Source of the DNA: Devosia sp.
GTDB lineage: Bacteria; Pseudomonadota; Alphaproteobacteria; Rhizobiales; Devosiaceae
NCBI RefSeq assembly: GCF_017744655.1
Contig: NZ_JAGIAW010000001.1
Span: 1 to 64,000 of the forward strand
Length of the DNA stretch: 64,000 bases
Direction: 5' to 3'
Below are positions 53,065 to 61,393 of this stretch, in pieces (position 1 is the first letter of the stretch; every line of letters starts with the position of its first letter). Under the pieces are notes generated by a model that searched no databases, was not told the DNA's origin, and was given only the letters and a program-made list of their open reading frames with translations. Both the position numbers and the translations under genes were made by a program.

Positions 53065-54069
53065 ATGCCCAGCAAGCGCGCCAGTCAAGCCGATATCGCC
53101 GAAAAACTCGGGGTGTCCGTATCGACCGTGTCGCGCGCGCTGGCCAATGAAATCGGCATCAGCGATGCGGTGCGGCGCGATGTACAGCGCGTTGCCCGCA
53201 TGCTGGGCTACAAAAGCAAGCACGTGCCGGCGGCGGGCAATCTCGACAAGCGCGCCGTGGCCATGGTGCCATTGAATGGCGCCATCGGCAGCCTTGCGAG
53301 TTTTTATCACGGTATCGTCGAAGGCATGCGCAGCCAGGCCGCGGAAGCGGGCATCGTGCTCGATGTGCGGCTGGTCAACGAGGACCATGTGACTCTCGAT
53401 TTCGTGCAGCGCCACATGACGAAATCGGGGGCGGGTGGGCTGGTGTTGGCGGGGATCGACCCCGATGAGGCGCTGGTGGAATGGGCGCTGGATGCCGATA
53501 TCAGCCTGGTTCTTGCCAATGGCGTCGACCCAAAAATGCGGCTGAGTTCGGTGGCGCCGGCCAATTTCTACGGCGCCTATATGGCGACGCAGCACCTGCT
53601 GGATGCAGGGCATCGCAAGATCCTGCATTATACGTTCCGGCACCGGCACACGATCCTGCAGCGGCGGCGCGGCTTCGAGGCCGCCATGGCGGCGACGCCC
53701 GATGCCGTGGGCACCGTGGTGATCTCCAACGAGAATTCCGGCAAGGAACTGCTCTCGGGGCTCCTGAGCGGCAAATACGAGGCGACGGCCGTATTCTGCT
53801 GGAACGACAGCGTGGCCGTCTCCATGGTTGATGCGCTCCTGGGGCAGGATTCTCCATTGCCGAAGAACTTTTCGCTCATGGGATTTGACGACCTTCCCAT
53901 TGCCGGCATGGCCAGTCCCCGGCTCAGTACCGTGCGGGTGGATCGCGAGGCGATCGGCCGCGGCGTCGTGCGTCTCCTATCGCAGCAGATGGATGGCGAG
54001 CGGGCCGTGCAGCACCTGGAAATCGGGCTGACGCTGGTCGAGGGCGAGACGGTTCACAAGATCGACTGA
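53065..54069 (+). CDS. LacI family transcriptional regulator
   Basis: A 334-residue regulator. The N-terminal helix-turn-helix and hinge (SQADIAEKLGVSVSTVSRAL, LGYKSKHVPA) are followed by a periplasmic-binding-protein-like sugar-sensing domain (AGGLVLAGIDP, LDAGHRKILH, RRRGFEAAM, SLMGFDDLPIAGMASPRLSTVRVD in parts). It probably represses the downstream transport operon until its sugar ligand is present. ATG 53065 is preceded by AGGA at 8 nt. Confidence 0.93.
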   Translation: MPSKRASQADIAEKLGVSVSTVSRALANEIGISDAVRRDVQRVARMLGYKSKHVPAAGNLDKRAVAMVPLNGAIGSLASFYHGIVEGMRSQAAEAGIVLDVRLVNEDHVTLDFVQRHMTKSGAGGLVLAGIDPDEALVEWALDADISLVLANGVDPKMRLSSVAPANFYGAYMATQHLLDAGHRKILHYTFRHRHTILQRRRGFEAAMAATPDAVGTVVISNENSGKELLSGLLSGKYEATAVFCWNDSVAVSMVDALLGQDSPLPKNFSLMGFDDLPIAGMASPRLSTVRVDREAIGRGVVRLLSQQMDGERAVQHLEIGLTLVEGETVHKID

Positions 54070-54490
54070 CATCGGGTGTAAGCCCGAACTACAGCCGAAG
54101 CGTCGTTATTGGCGGGCCTCTTCCGGCCATCTATCTCGCCGTAGCAATGGACCACCGGGACGATGGGTGGATGGTCTCGGGTTGGCCCAGAGGTCTGTAG
54201 ATCCGGCGAGCGGCCGCCTCCCGTGCTCGGTTTGTGGTCCAGTTGCATGGCCCCCAGCGCAAACTTTTTTGCCCTCCATGTTGAAAGACGCCCCGTTTTG
54301 CGCGGTTCTGCGGATGCTATCCGCCTCGTTCTGCAATGCAATTCCCGCAATATTGCGTAATTTGCATGAAATGCGCAAATTACTTGAATTTGCGCAAGAT
54401 TGTGCATAGCGTTGCATTCGTTCGGTGACACATAAGGCAGCTGCCGGTTAGCAGACTGTTGGCATCGAGCGTAACCTGGGAGGGGAATTG
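54070..54490. other. Intergenic control region of the oligosaccharide-type transport operon
   Basis: No gene is supported in these 421 bases; reverse-strand frames have shadow-like translations. The right part (about 54340-54420) is AT-rich and dense in TTGCG/CGCAA motifs (see next entry) and should contain the operon promoter. TTGAAT at 54384-54389 with TAGCGT 17 nt later is a weak possible -35/-10 pair. Confidence 0.5.
54346..54395. promoter_or_regulatory. Tandem palindromic operators, probably for the LacI protein
   Basis: 54346-54357 is a perfect 12-bp palindrome CGCAATATTGCG. 54373-54395 is a perfect inverted repeat of GCGCAAATT around ACTTG. Similar half sites continue to about 54410. 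CpG-centred palindromes next to a LacI gene are the usual LacI-family operators, and the first site recurs before lacI itself. Confidence 0.6.
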
Positions 54491-54732
54491 GTGACTCTTT
54501 TGCAGTGGCATGCGGAACTGGTGCAGGGGGTGCTCTTGGCAGCATCCGAAGCCCGGCCGTTCACTGCTTGGTCGCATCCCGGAAATCGAGACTTGGGCAA
54601 GGCATTCGCCTTCCGGCATCACTGCCGGAGCGTGAGCTCTGTCGTCGCTATCTCGCCGCTCGCCTGAGCGGGAGTGCCGTCCTTTGGGCGGAATACAATC
54701 GTGGCCGAGCTGCCGAGGAAGCGGCCGGCTGA
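54491..54732 (+). pseudogene. Possible small gene with an internal frameshift, upstream of the binding protein
   Basis: A GTG at 54491 is preceded by GGGAGGG 5 nt upstream and opens a frame (MTLLQWHAELVQGVLLAASE...) that stops at 54665-54667. The next frame, open to the TGA at 54730-54732, encodes a protein-like tail (LPERELCRRYLAARL, VLWAEYNRGRAAEEAAG). Joining the two by one frame change near 54580-54605 would give a protein of about 80 residues. It may be a decayed gene, a sequencing error or a leader. I do not recognise a family. Confidence 0.3.
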
Positions 54733-54774
54733 ATGTGATTGCCGGGGATGACCCCGGAAATGGGAGGACTATGT

Positions 54775-56682
54775 ATGGGAAAGTACTTTTCTCTTGGCTT
54801 GACCGGAGCCGTGGCCATTGCGGCCATGATGGCCGCGGCTGGGCCGGTATTGGCGCAGCAGCAATCGCCCGTGCTCGACGCGGCCGTTGCCAGCGGTGAA
54901 TTGCCGCCTGTAGCCGAGCGTCTGCCGGCCAATCCGCTTGTCATCACGCCGGTCGAAAGCGTCGGCACCTATGGCGGCACCTGGCACAGCGCCCTGCGCG
55001 GCGGCCTCGACAATGCCTGGATCGGCCGCACCGTCGCCTATGACGGCCTCGTTCGCTATGACCGCGAATGGAAAGAAATCATTCCGAACCTGGCCGAAAG
55101 CTGGGAAGTCAGCGAAGATTCCCGCACTTTTACGTTCAAGCTGCGTGAAGGGTTGAAGTGGAACAATGGCACGCCCTTTACCAGTGCCGACATTGCCTTC
55201 GCGGTCGAACTGATGAGCGAGCCGACCTATGGCGCCGGCACTTTCATCAAGAACCCGAACAATCCGGTGTCGGTGGAAGTCATCGATGACACCTCGTTCA
55301 GCCTGGTCTTCGAAAAGCCCAATGGCGTGATCATGGACGAATTGGCCAGCATCAACGGCCTGACGCTGGTGTCACTCAGCAAGGATTATTGCAGCCAGTT
55401 CTACCCCAAATACAATCCGAATGCGGCCGAGGAAGCCAAGGCTGCCGGTTTTGAGACCTGGGAACTGTGGATGGGCAATCGCTGCTCCTGGGCGACGGAA
55501 ACCATCCGCTTCGCCAATCCCGAACTGCCCTTCATGAATGCCTGGATGATCGAGGAGCCGCTGACCGGCGACGCGACCCGCACCACGTTCGTGCGCAATC
55601 CCTACTATTGGAAGGTCGATACCGAGGGCAATCAGCTTCCCTATATCGACCGGCTCGAAATGCGTGTTTCGGACTCGCTTGAAGAAATCACGCTCATGGC
55701 GCTCAATGGTGAGATCGACTTCCAGGATCGCCATATTGCCACCGTCGCCAACCAGCCGATCTTTTTCGATGGGCAGGAAGCCGGCGACTATCGCCTGGGC
55801 GAAAACATTCCCTCGACCATGAACACGCTCATGTTGCAGTTCAACATGAACCATGTGGACGAGAAGCGTCGCGAACTGTTCCAGAACAAGGACTTCCGTA
55901 TTGGGGTCAGCCACCTGATCGACCGCCCCGAAATCATCGACGTGATCTTCACCGGCCAGGGTGAACCCTACCAGGCCGCGCCGCGTCCGGAATCCCCGTT
56001 CTATGACGAGGAAATGGCCAAGCAATATACCGAGTTCGACCCCGATGCGGCCGCGGCTGCGTTCGAAGCAGCGGGCCTCGTTAAGAGTGGCGACTTCTAT
56101 ACCTTTGCCGACGGCGCTCCGCTCAAGATCACCATCGACATGATCTCCTCGTTCCGTTCGGAATGGGTTGACATGATGGAACTGCTGCAGCTCCAGCTCG
56201 AAGCCGGTGGCCTCGATATCGAACTCAACAATATCGACCGCACGCTCTACTACGAAAAGCGCCCGACCGGCGACTATGACGCCCAGATCTGGCAGGGCGA
56301 CGGTGGTCTCGATGTGATCCAGGAGCCGCGCTACTACCTGCCCGCAAACGATGAATCGGTCTGGGCCTATCGCTGGGCACAGTGGTTCCAGGGTTCGCGT
56401 CCGGAAATCGCCGAAGAGCCGGCTGACTGGGCCAAGGAACAGATGGACCTGCTCAACAAGCTGCGCAGCGAAGGCAGCCCGGAAGCGCGCAACGAACTGA
56501 TGAAGCAGATCCTTGCCATCTCCAAGGAGAACTTCCCGGTGATCGGCGTCAGCCTGCCCGGCAATGGCTACTACATCGCCAAGAACAATATGCGGAACAT
56601 CGCCGAACCGATGCTGCACGCATACCTGTTCCCGACCCCGGCTCCCTATGATCCGTTCCAGTGGTATTTCGCCCAGGAATAG
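54775..56682 (+). CDS. Family 5 ABC transporter binding protein, probably for an oligosaccharide
   Basis: A 635-residue SBP_bac_5 protein, longer than dipeptide binders (about 500-530). Signal peptide ends near VLAQQ. Motifs: VGTYGGTWHSALRG, ESWEVSEDSRTFTFKLREGLKW in parts, NGTPFTSADI, RNPYYWKVD and NMEP-like C-terminal MLHAYLF. Long members of this family in Thermotoga and other bacteria bind oligosaccharides; the LacI control and downstream DUF2264 gene favour that here. ATG 54775 has GGAGG 7 nt upstream. Confidence 0.88.
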   Translation: MGKYFSLGLTGAVAIAAMMAAAGPVLAQQQSPVLDAAVASGELPPVAERLPANPLVITPVESVGTYGGTWHSALRGGLDNAWIGRTVAYDGLVRYDREWKEIIPNLAESWEVSEDSRTFTFKLREGLKWNNGTPFTSADIAFAVELMSEPTYGAGTFIKNPNNPVSVEVIDDTSFSLVFEKPNGVIMDELASINGLTLVSLSKDYCSQFYPKYNPNAAEEAKAAGFETWELWMGNRCSWATETIRFANPELPFMNAWMIEEPLTGDATRTTFVRNPYYWKVDTEGNQLPYIDRLEMRVSDSLEEITLMALNGEIDFQDRHIATVANQPIFFDGQEAGDYRLGENIPSTMNTLMLQFNMNHVDEKRRELFQNKDFRIGVSHLIDRPEIIDVIFTGQGEPYQAAPRPESPFYDEEMAKQYTEFDPDAAAAAFEAAGLVKSGDFYTFADGAPLKITIDMISSFRSEWVDMMELLQLQLEAGGLDIELNNIDRTLYYEKRPTGDYDAQIWQGDGGLDVIQEPRYYLPANDESVWAYRWAQWFQGSRPEIAEEPADWAKEQMDLLNKLRSEGSPEARNELMKQILAISKENFPVIGVSLPGNGYYIAKNNMRNIAEPMLHAYLFPTPAPYDPFQWYFAQE

Positions 56683-56754
56683 GATCCCTCCCGGCCCCTC
56701 GCGACCCCTCCCCAGGGCCGCGGGGGGACTGCGCAGCCGGTCGGCTCTGCCGAT

Positions 56755-56982
56755 GGAAGGCTCCGGTGGAGCCTTCCAAGACAAGCAGGCCATGAGAGCT
56801 ATGCTCGAATGGCGCGATGCCGGCCTCGCTCTCCGTAGGCGATCTAATAACAGGCTCCTCTGCGGAGGGCCATTCGAGCTTAGCTCTCATGGCCTTCTCA
56901 CCTCAAATCGCTCCACCGGAGCGATTTGCCAGAGGACGGTTCGAAGCCCCTCACCCTGGATTTTCGCTGAACGCGAAAATCC
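56755..56982. repeat. Cluster of four palindromes in the gap after the binding-protein gene
   Basis: Four inverted repeats are packed into 228 bp of a 360-bp gap. They are: 10-bp perfect arms at 56755-56764/56768-56777; a 26-bp pair at 56788-56813/56869-56894 with one mismatch and a 55-nt loop; 10-bp perfect arms at 56905-56914/56918-56927; and 10-bp perfect arms at 56958-56967/56973-56982. No gene is supported in the gap. It resembles mosaic intergenic elements (REP/BIME-like) and may also lower permease expression relative to the binding protein. Confidence 0.75.
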
Positions 56983-57042
56983 TGTCCCTCTCCCTCAAGG
57001 GGCGAGGGCAGGGACAGAGTTTGTTACAATAGGAGACGCCCT

Positions 57043-58035
57043 ATGCTGCGTTTCGTTTTCCGGCGTCTCATCGCCATGGTTCTTACGCTCTGGGCTGTCA
57101 GCTTCGTGGCTTTCGCCATTATCCAGCTGCCGCCGGGCGATTATCTCACCACTTATCTCGCGACCCTCAGCGCCAATGGCGATCGTGTTGATCCTGCGGT
57201 GATCGAGGCGCTGCGCGTGCAGTATGGTTTTGGCGAGCCCTATATCGTCCAATACTGGAAGTGGTTCTCGGGCATCCTGTTCCGTGGCGATTTCGGCCAG
57301 AGCTTTGAGTGGAAGGCGCCGGTGACGACCCTGATCTGGGGGCGCCTCGGCAATTCCATTCTCGTTGAGGGTCTTGCTGTCCTCGTCATGTGGTTCATCG
57401 CCCTGCCCATCGGCATCTATGTGGCGGTGAAGAAATATTCGCTGGGCGACTATCTCGCGACTATTGCCGGCTTCATCGGCCTTGCGATCCCGAATTTTCT
57501 GTTGGCGCTGCTGCTGATGTATCTCAGCTTCGTCTGGTTTGGCACGACGATCGGCGGGCTGTTCTCGTCCGAATTCGAGAATGCACGCTGGAGCCTGCCG
57601 CGCATCTGGGATTTCCTGTCCCATGCCTGGGCGCCGATCCTGGTTCTGGCGACGGCCGGTACGGCCGAATTGATCCGTATCCTCCGCGCCAATCTGCTCG
57701 ATGAGCTCAAGAAGCCTTATGTGACGACGGCCCGTGCAAAGGGCCTGCCGGAATGGAAGGTCGTCCTCAAATATCCCGTGCGCGTGGCGCTCAATCCGCT
57801 GGTGTCGACCATCGGCTGGCTGCTGCCGGCGCTGGTGTCGAGTTCGGTGATCGTCTCGGTGGTGCTCAACCTGCCGACTGCCGGGCCGCTGCTGCTGCGT
57901 TCGTTGACCTCGCAGGACATGTATCTGGCAGGCGCGATCATCATGCTACTCGGCGTGCTCACCGTCATCGGCACCCTGATCTCGGACCTCTTGTTGGCCT
58001 GGATCGACCCCCGAATTCGCTATGGGAGTAAGTGA
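57043..58035 (+). CDS. Peptide/oligosaccharide-type ABC transporter permease DppB-like
   Basis: A 330-residue permease beginning LRFVFRRLIAMVLTLWAVSFVAF (parts FVFRRL and VSFVAF), with QLPPGDYLTTY, a TARAKGLPEWKVVLKYPVRVALNP EAA-type loop and SSSVIVSVVLNLPTAGPLL. AGGAGA stands before the ATG. Its stop is followed by the next permease ATG after 1 nt. Confidence 0.92.
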   Translation: MLRFVFRRLIAMVLTLWAVSFVAFAIIQLPPGDYLTTYLATLSANGDRVDPAVIEALRVQYGFGEPYIVQYWKWFSGILFRGDFGQSFEWKAPVTTLIWGRLGNSILVEGLAVLVMWFIALPIGIYVAVKKYSLGDYLATIAGFIGLAIPNFLLALLLMYLSFVWFGTTIGGLFSSEFENARWSLPRIWDFLSHAWAPILVLATAGTAELIRILRANLLDELKKPYVTTARAKGLPEWKVVLKYPVRVALNPLVSTIGWLLPALVSSSVIVSVVLNLPTAGPLLLRSLTSQDMYLAGAIIMLLGVLTVIGTLISDLLLAWIDPRIRYGSK

Positions 58036-58036
58036 C

Positions 58037-59173
58037 ATGGCCGTCGATACGATTGCCCCGGCCGAACTCGTCGCGCCGAAGAAGCTCAAGCGGGAATCGC
58101 AACTGGCCCTGATGTGGCGGCGCTTCAAGCGCCACCAGCTGGCCGTGGTCAGCCTGTGGATCGTTGTGTTTTTCTATCTGGTGGCGGCCTTTGCCGAGTT
58201 CCTCGCGCCGACCGATCCTTCGGCCTATAGCGCGCGCTATACCTATGCGCCGCCGCAGGGATTGCAGTTCATCGTTTCGACCGAGGATGGTGGCTGGGCG
58301 TTTCAGCCGCATGTGAACGGCTACAAGACCGAAGTTGATCCCAAGGCCATGCGCCGCAGTTTCGTGATTGATCCGGAAGAGATCATTCCGGTGCAGTTCT
58401 TCGCGCCCTCAAAACCCTATTATCTCGCCGGGTTCATTCCGATGTCGATAAAGTTCATGGGCGTCGAGAATCCGCGCGATCCCTTCTATGTGCTGGGCGC
58501 CGACCGGCTCGGCCGCGACATGCTGAGCCGTCTCATCCACGGCACGCGCATTTCGCTCTCCATCGGTCTTGCCGGTGTGACGCTGAGCCTCTTCTTCGGC
58601 ATCGTGATCGGTGGGTTTGCCGGCTATTATGGCGGCTGGTTCGATAGCACGGTTATGCGCGTCGTCGAATTCATTCGCTCCATGCCGACCATTCCGCTCT
58701 GGCTCGGGCTCGCCGCGGCGCTGCCGAAAGATTGGTCTGCGCTGCAAACCTACTTTGCCATCACGATTATCTTGTCCCTTATCGGCTGGACCGAGCTGGC
58801 GCGTGTGGTGCGTGGGCGGTTCCTGTCATTGAGGACCGAGGATTTTGTGACCGCGGCGCAGCTCGATGGGGCCAGCGACTGGCGCATCGTTACGCGGCAT
58901 ATGGTGCCGAGCTTCACCAGCCACATCATTGCGGCGGCGACACTGGCAATTCCGGGCATGATCCTGGCGGAGACGGCGCTGAGCTTCCTCGGCCTCGGGC
59001 TGCAGCCGCCGATCGTGAGCTGGGGCACGCTGCTGCAGGAAGCGCAGAATATCCGCACGCTGGCGACGGCGCCGTGGCTGCTCGCGCCAGGTGTCTGCGT
59101 GGTGATGGTTATTCTCTCGCTCAACTTCTTCGGGGACGGCCTTCGTGACGCCGCTGATCCTCATGGGCGTTGA
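58037..59173 (+). CDS. Peptide/oligosaccharide-type ABC transporter permease DppC-like
   Basis: A 378-residue permease, longer than typical DppC (about 300), because a periplasmic insert of about 90 residues (roughly 55-140; APPQGLQFI to YLAGFIPMSIKFMG) follows the first membrane segment. Core motifs are GADRLGRDMLSRLIHGTRISLS in parts, AAQLDGASDWRIVTRHMVPS and SFLGLGLQPPIVSWG. The insert is common in transporters of this subgroup. GGAG lies 8 nt before ATG 58037. Confidence 0.92.
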   Translation: MAVDTIAPAELVAPKKLKRESQLALMWRRFKRHQLAVVSLWIVVFFYLVAAFAEFLAPTDPSAYSARYTYAPPQGLQFIVSTEDGGWAFQPHVNGYKTEVDPKAMRRSFVIDPEEIIPVQFFAPSKPYYLAGFIPMSIKFMGVENPRDPFYVLGADRLGRDMLSRLIHGTRISLSIGLAGVTLSLFFGIVIGGFAGYYGGWFDSTVMRVVEFIRSMPTIPLWLGLAAALPKDWSALQTYFAITIILSLIGWTELARVVRGRFLSLRTEDFVTAAQLDGASDWRIVTRHMVPSFTSHIIAAATLAIPGMILAETALSFLGLGLQPPIVSWGTLLQEAQNIRTLATAPWLLAPGVCVVMVILSLNFFGDGLRDAADPHGR

Positions 59174-59194
59174 GATGATTGTACCTGCCTCGAC

Positions 59195-59320
59195 ATCCCC
59201 CTCACCCGTCTCGGGCTTTGCCCGATCCACCCTCTCCCCGATGGGGAGAGGAATGGTGCCCCCTTCTTATTCTTCTCCCCATCGGGGAGAAGGTGGCGCG
59301 CAGCGCCGGATGAGGGGGAT
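59195..59320. repeat. 126-bp palindromic intergenic element, RIME-like
   Basis: Terminal 10-bp perfect inverted repeats (59195-59204, 59311-59320) enclose two perfect hairpins of TCTCCCC/GGGGAGA type (59231-59251 and 59272-59292). This arrangement resembles the abundant RIME-type elements of rhizobia. It lies between dppC-like and dppD-like genes of one operon and contains no gene. Confidence 0.8.
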
Positions 59321-59347
59321 TCTGTTAATTCATCCGGAGCGCGCAGC

Positions 59348-60364
59348 ATGACCAAGCCCCTCCTTTCCATCAATGACATGTCCATCGTCTTCACCTCGCC
59401 GGACGAGCCCGATATCGAGGCGGTGCGGCAGGTGGACCTGACGCTGACGCCGGGCAAGACGCTGGCTCTGGTGGGTGAAAGCGGCTGCGGGAAGTCGGTG
59501 ACGGCGCGGGCCGTGCTGCGGCTCCTCGACAAGAATGCCGATATTCGCACCGGCGAGATTGTCTATGACGGGCGCGACGGGCAGGTCGATATCGCCAGAC
59601 TGAAACCCGACAGCACGGCGATGCGCTCCATTCGCGGCGCGCAGATTTCGATGATCTTTCAGGAGCCGATGAGTTCGCTGTCGCCGGTGCACACCATCGG
59701 CAACCAGATCGACGAGATCACCATGCTGCATGAGCGGTTGACGCCCAAGCAGGCGCGGGAGCGGACCATTGCACTACTCGACCAGGTGGGCGTGCCGGGG
59801 GCACGGGATCGGGCCAATGCCTATCCGTTCGAGCTTTCGGGCGGCCTCAGGCAGCGTGCCATGATCGCCATGGCGCTGGCTTGTACGCCCAAACTGCTAA
59901 TTGCCGACGAGCCGACGACGGCGCTCGACGTGACGACGCAGGCGCAGATTCTGGACCTGTTGCGGCAGCTCCAGGACGATTTCGGCATGGCCATGCTGTT
60001 CATCACCCATGACCTCGGGGTCGTGGCCGAAATCGCCGACGATATTGCGGTGATGTATCTCGGCGACGTGGTGGAGCAGGGGGATGTGTTTGAAGTCTTC
60101 AAGGCCCCAAAGCATCCCTATACGCAGGCGCTGATGAATTCGGTGCCGCAATTGCAGCGCAAGGCTGATCGCGTGCGGCTGCGGCCGATCAAGGGCACGG
60201 TGCCTTCGCCAAAGGATCGGCCGGTTGGCTGCTCGTTCACCAGCCGCTGCCCACATGCCTTTGGGCCCTGTGCCGGGACGCGGCCAGAGCGGACGCAGGT
60301 CAGCGAAGGCCATATGGCGCGTTGCCATCTCCTCACGCATACGAAAGAGGAGGCGCTCGCATGA
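59348..60364 (+). CDS. Peptide/oligosaccharide-type ABC transporter ATPase DppD-like
   Basis: A 338-residue ATPase: [64 protein letters not shown]. The C-terminal oligopeptide domain carries conserved cysteines ([15 protein letters not shown]...ARCHL). This domain is present here but absent from the ATPases of the 46-51 kb operon. Confidence 0.94.
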   Translation: MTKPLLSINDMSIVFTSPDEPDIEAVRQVDLTLTPGKTLALVGESGCGKSVTARAVLRLLDKNADIRTGEIVYDGRDGQVDIARLKPDSTAMRSIRGAQISMIFQEPMSSLSPVHTIGNQIDEITMLHERLTPKQARERTIALLDQVGVPGARDRANAYPFELSGGLRQRAMIAMALACTPKLLIADEPTTALDVTTQAQILDLLRQLQDDFGMAMLFITHDLGVVAEIADDIAVMYLGDVVEQGDVFEVFKAPKHPYTQALMNSVPQLQRKADRVRLRPIKGTVPSPKDRPVGCSFTSRCPHAFGPCAGTRPERTQVSEGHMARCHLLTHTKEEALA

Positions 60365-61392
60365 CGACGCTGCTTTCCGTCGAAAATCTCTCAAAAGTCT
60401 ATACGCTTGGTGGCGGGCTCTTCAAAAAGAGCCGGGACCTGGTGGCGCTCAACGATATCAGCCTGACGGTGGAGGCGGGGGAGACCCTGGCCATCGTGGG
60501 CGAGAGCGGCTGCGGCAAGACCACGCTCGGGCGCTGCATCATCAAGGCGCAGCCTGTGACCGAGGGCAAGGTCTTCTATCACCAGGAGGGCGGGCAGAAG
60601 GTCGAACTGACTGCGCTCGACAAGCGGGCGATAAAGCCATGGCGGCGGGATATCCGCATGATCTTTCAGGATCCCATGAGCTCGCTTAATCCCAATATGC
60701 GGGTGTTCGATATCGTCGCCGAGCCGCTCAGGGTGCATCGCATCTGCAAGGGGCGGGAGCTGGAGGAGCGGGTGGTATCCACGCTCGCCAAGGTGGGTAT
60801 TCCTGCCGACGCGATCGGGCGCTATCCGCATGCCTTTTCGGGCGGGCAGCGGCAACGCATCGGCATTGCCCGGGCGCTGGTGCTCGATCCGAAACTGGTG
60901 ATTGCCGACGAGGCGGTGTCGGCGCTCGACGTGTCGATCCAGGCGCAGGTGCTGAACCTGCTCGACGATCTCAAGGAAGAGTTCGGGCTGACCTATATCT
61001 TCATCAGCCACGATCTTGGCGTGGTGAACTACATCGCCGACCGGGTGGTGGTGATGTATCTCGGCCATGTGGTCGAGACGTCACCGACCGAGTTGCTGTT
61101 CGAACGTCCGCGGCATCCCTATACGGAAATGTTGCTTGAGGCGCTGCCCATTGCGGACCCGAGCCGGCGCAAGGGGCGGAACAAGGAACTGAAGGGCGAA
61201 ATCCCGTATCTGGGCAACCGGCCGCAGGGCTGCCCGTTCCACACGCGCTGCAAGTATGCCGAGGACAAGTGCCGGGCTGAAAAGCCGGTGCTGCGCCCGA
61301 TCAACGGCACGGCCCAAATGGCCGCCTGTCACTTTGCCGAAAAACTCAATCTCCAGGGCGCCTACGAGGCGCCGCAAAAGGTCTTTGCTTGA
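60361..61392 (+). CDS. Peptide/oligosaccharide-type ABC transporter ATPase DppF-like
   Basis: A 343-residue ATPase with [73 protein letters not shown] and the cysteine-containing C-terminus (GCPFHTRCKYAEDKC...AACHF). ATG 60361 overlaps the DppD-like stop (ATGA). Confidence 0.94.
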   Translation: MTTLLSVENLSKVYTLGGGLFKKSRDLVALNDISLTVEAGETLAIVGESGCGKTTLGRCIIKAQPVTEGKVFYHQEGGQKVELTALDKRAIKPWRRDIRMIFQDPMSSLNPNMRVFDIVAEPLRVHRICKGRELEERVVSTLAKVGIPADAIGRYPHAFSGGQRQRIGIARALVLDPKLVIADEAVSALDVSIQAQVLNLLDDLKEEFGLTYIFISHDLGVVNYIADRVVVMYLGHVVETSPTELLFERPRHPYTEMLLEALPIADPSRRKGRNKELKGEIPYLGNRPQGCPFHTRCKYAEDKCRAEKPVLRPINGTAQMAACHFAEKLNLQGAYEAPQKVFA

Positions 61393-61393
61393 A

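Noticed and set aside
54054-54545. 163-codon reverse frame after the LacI gene
   Set aside because: Covers the AT-rich operator region, has no ribosome-binding site and a shadow-like composition.
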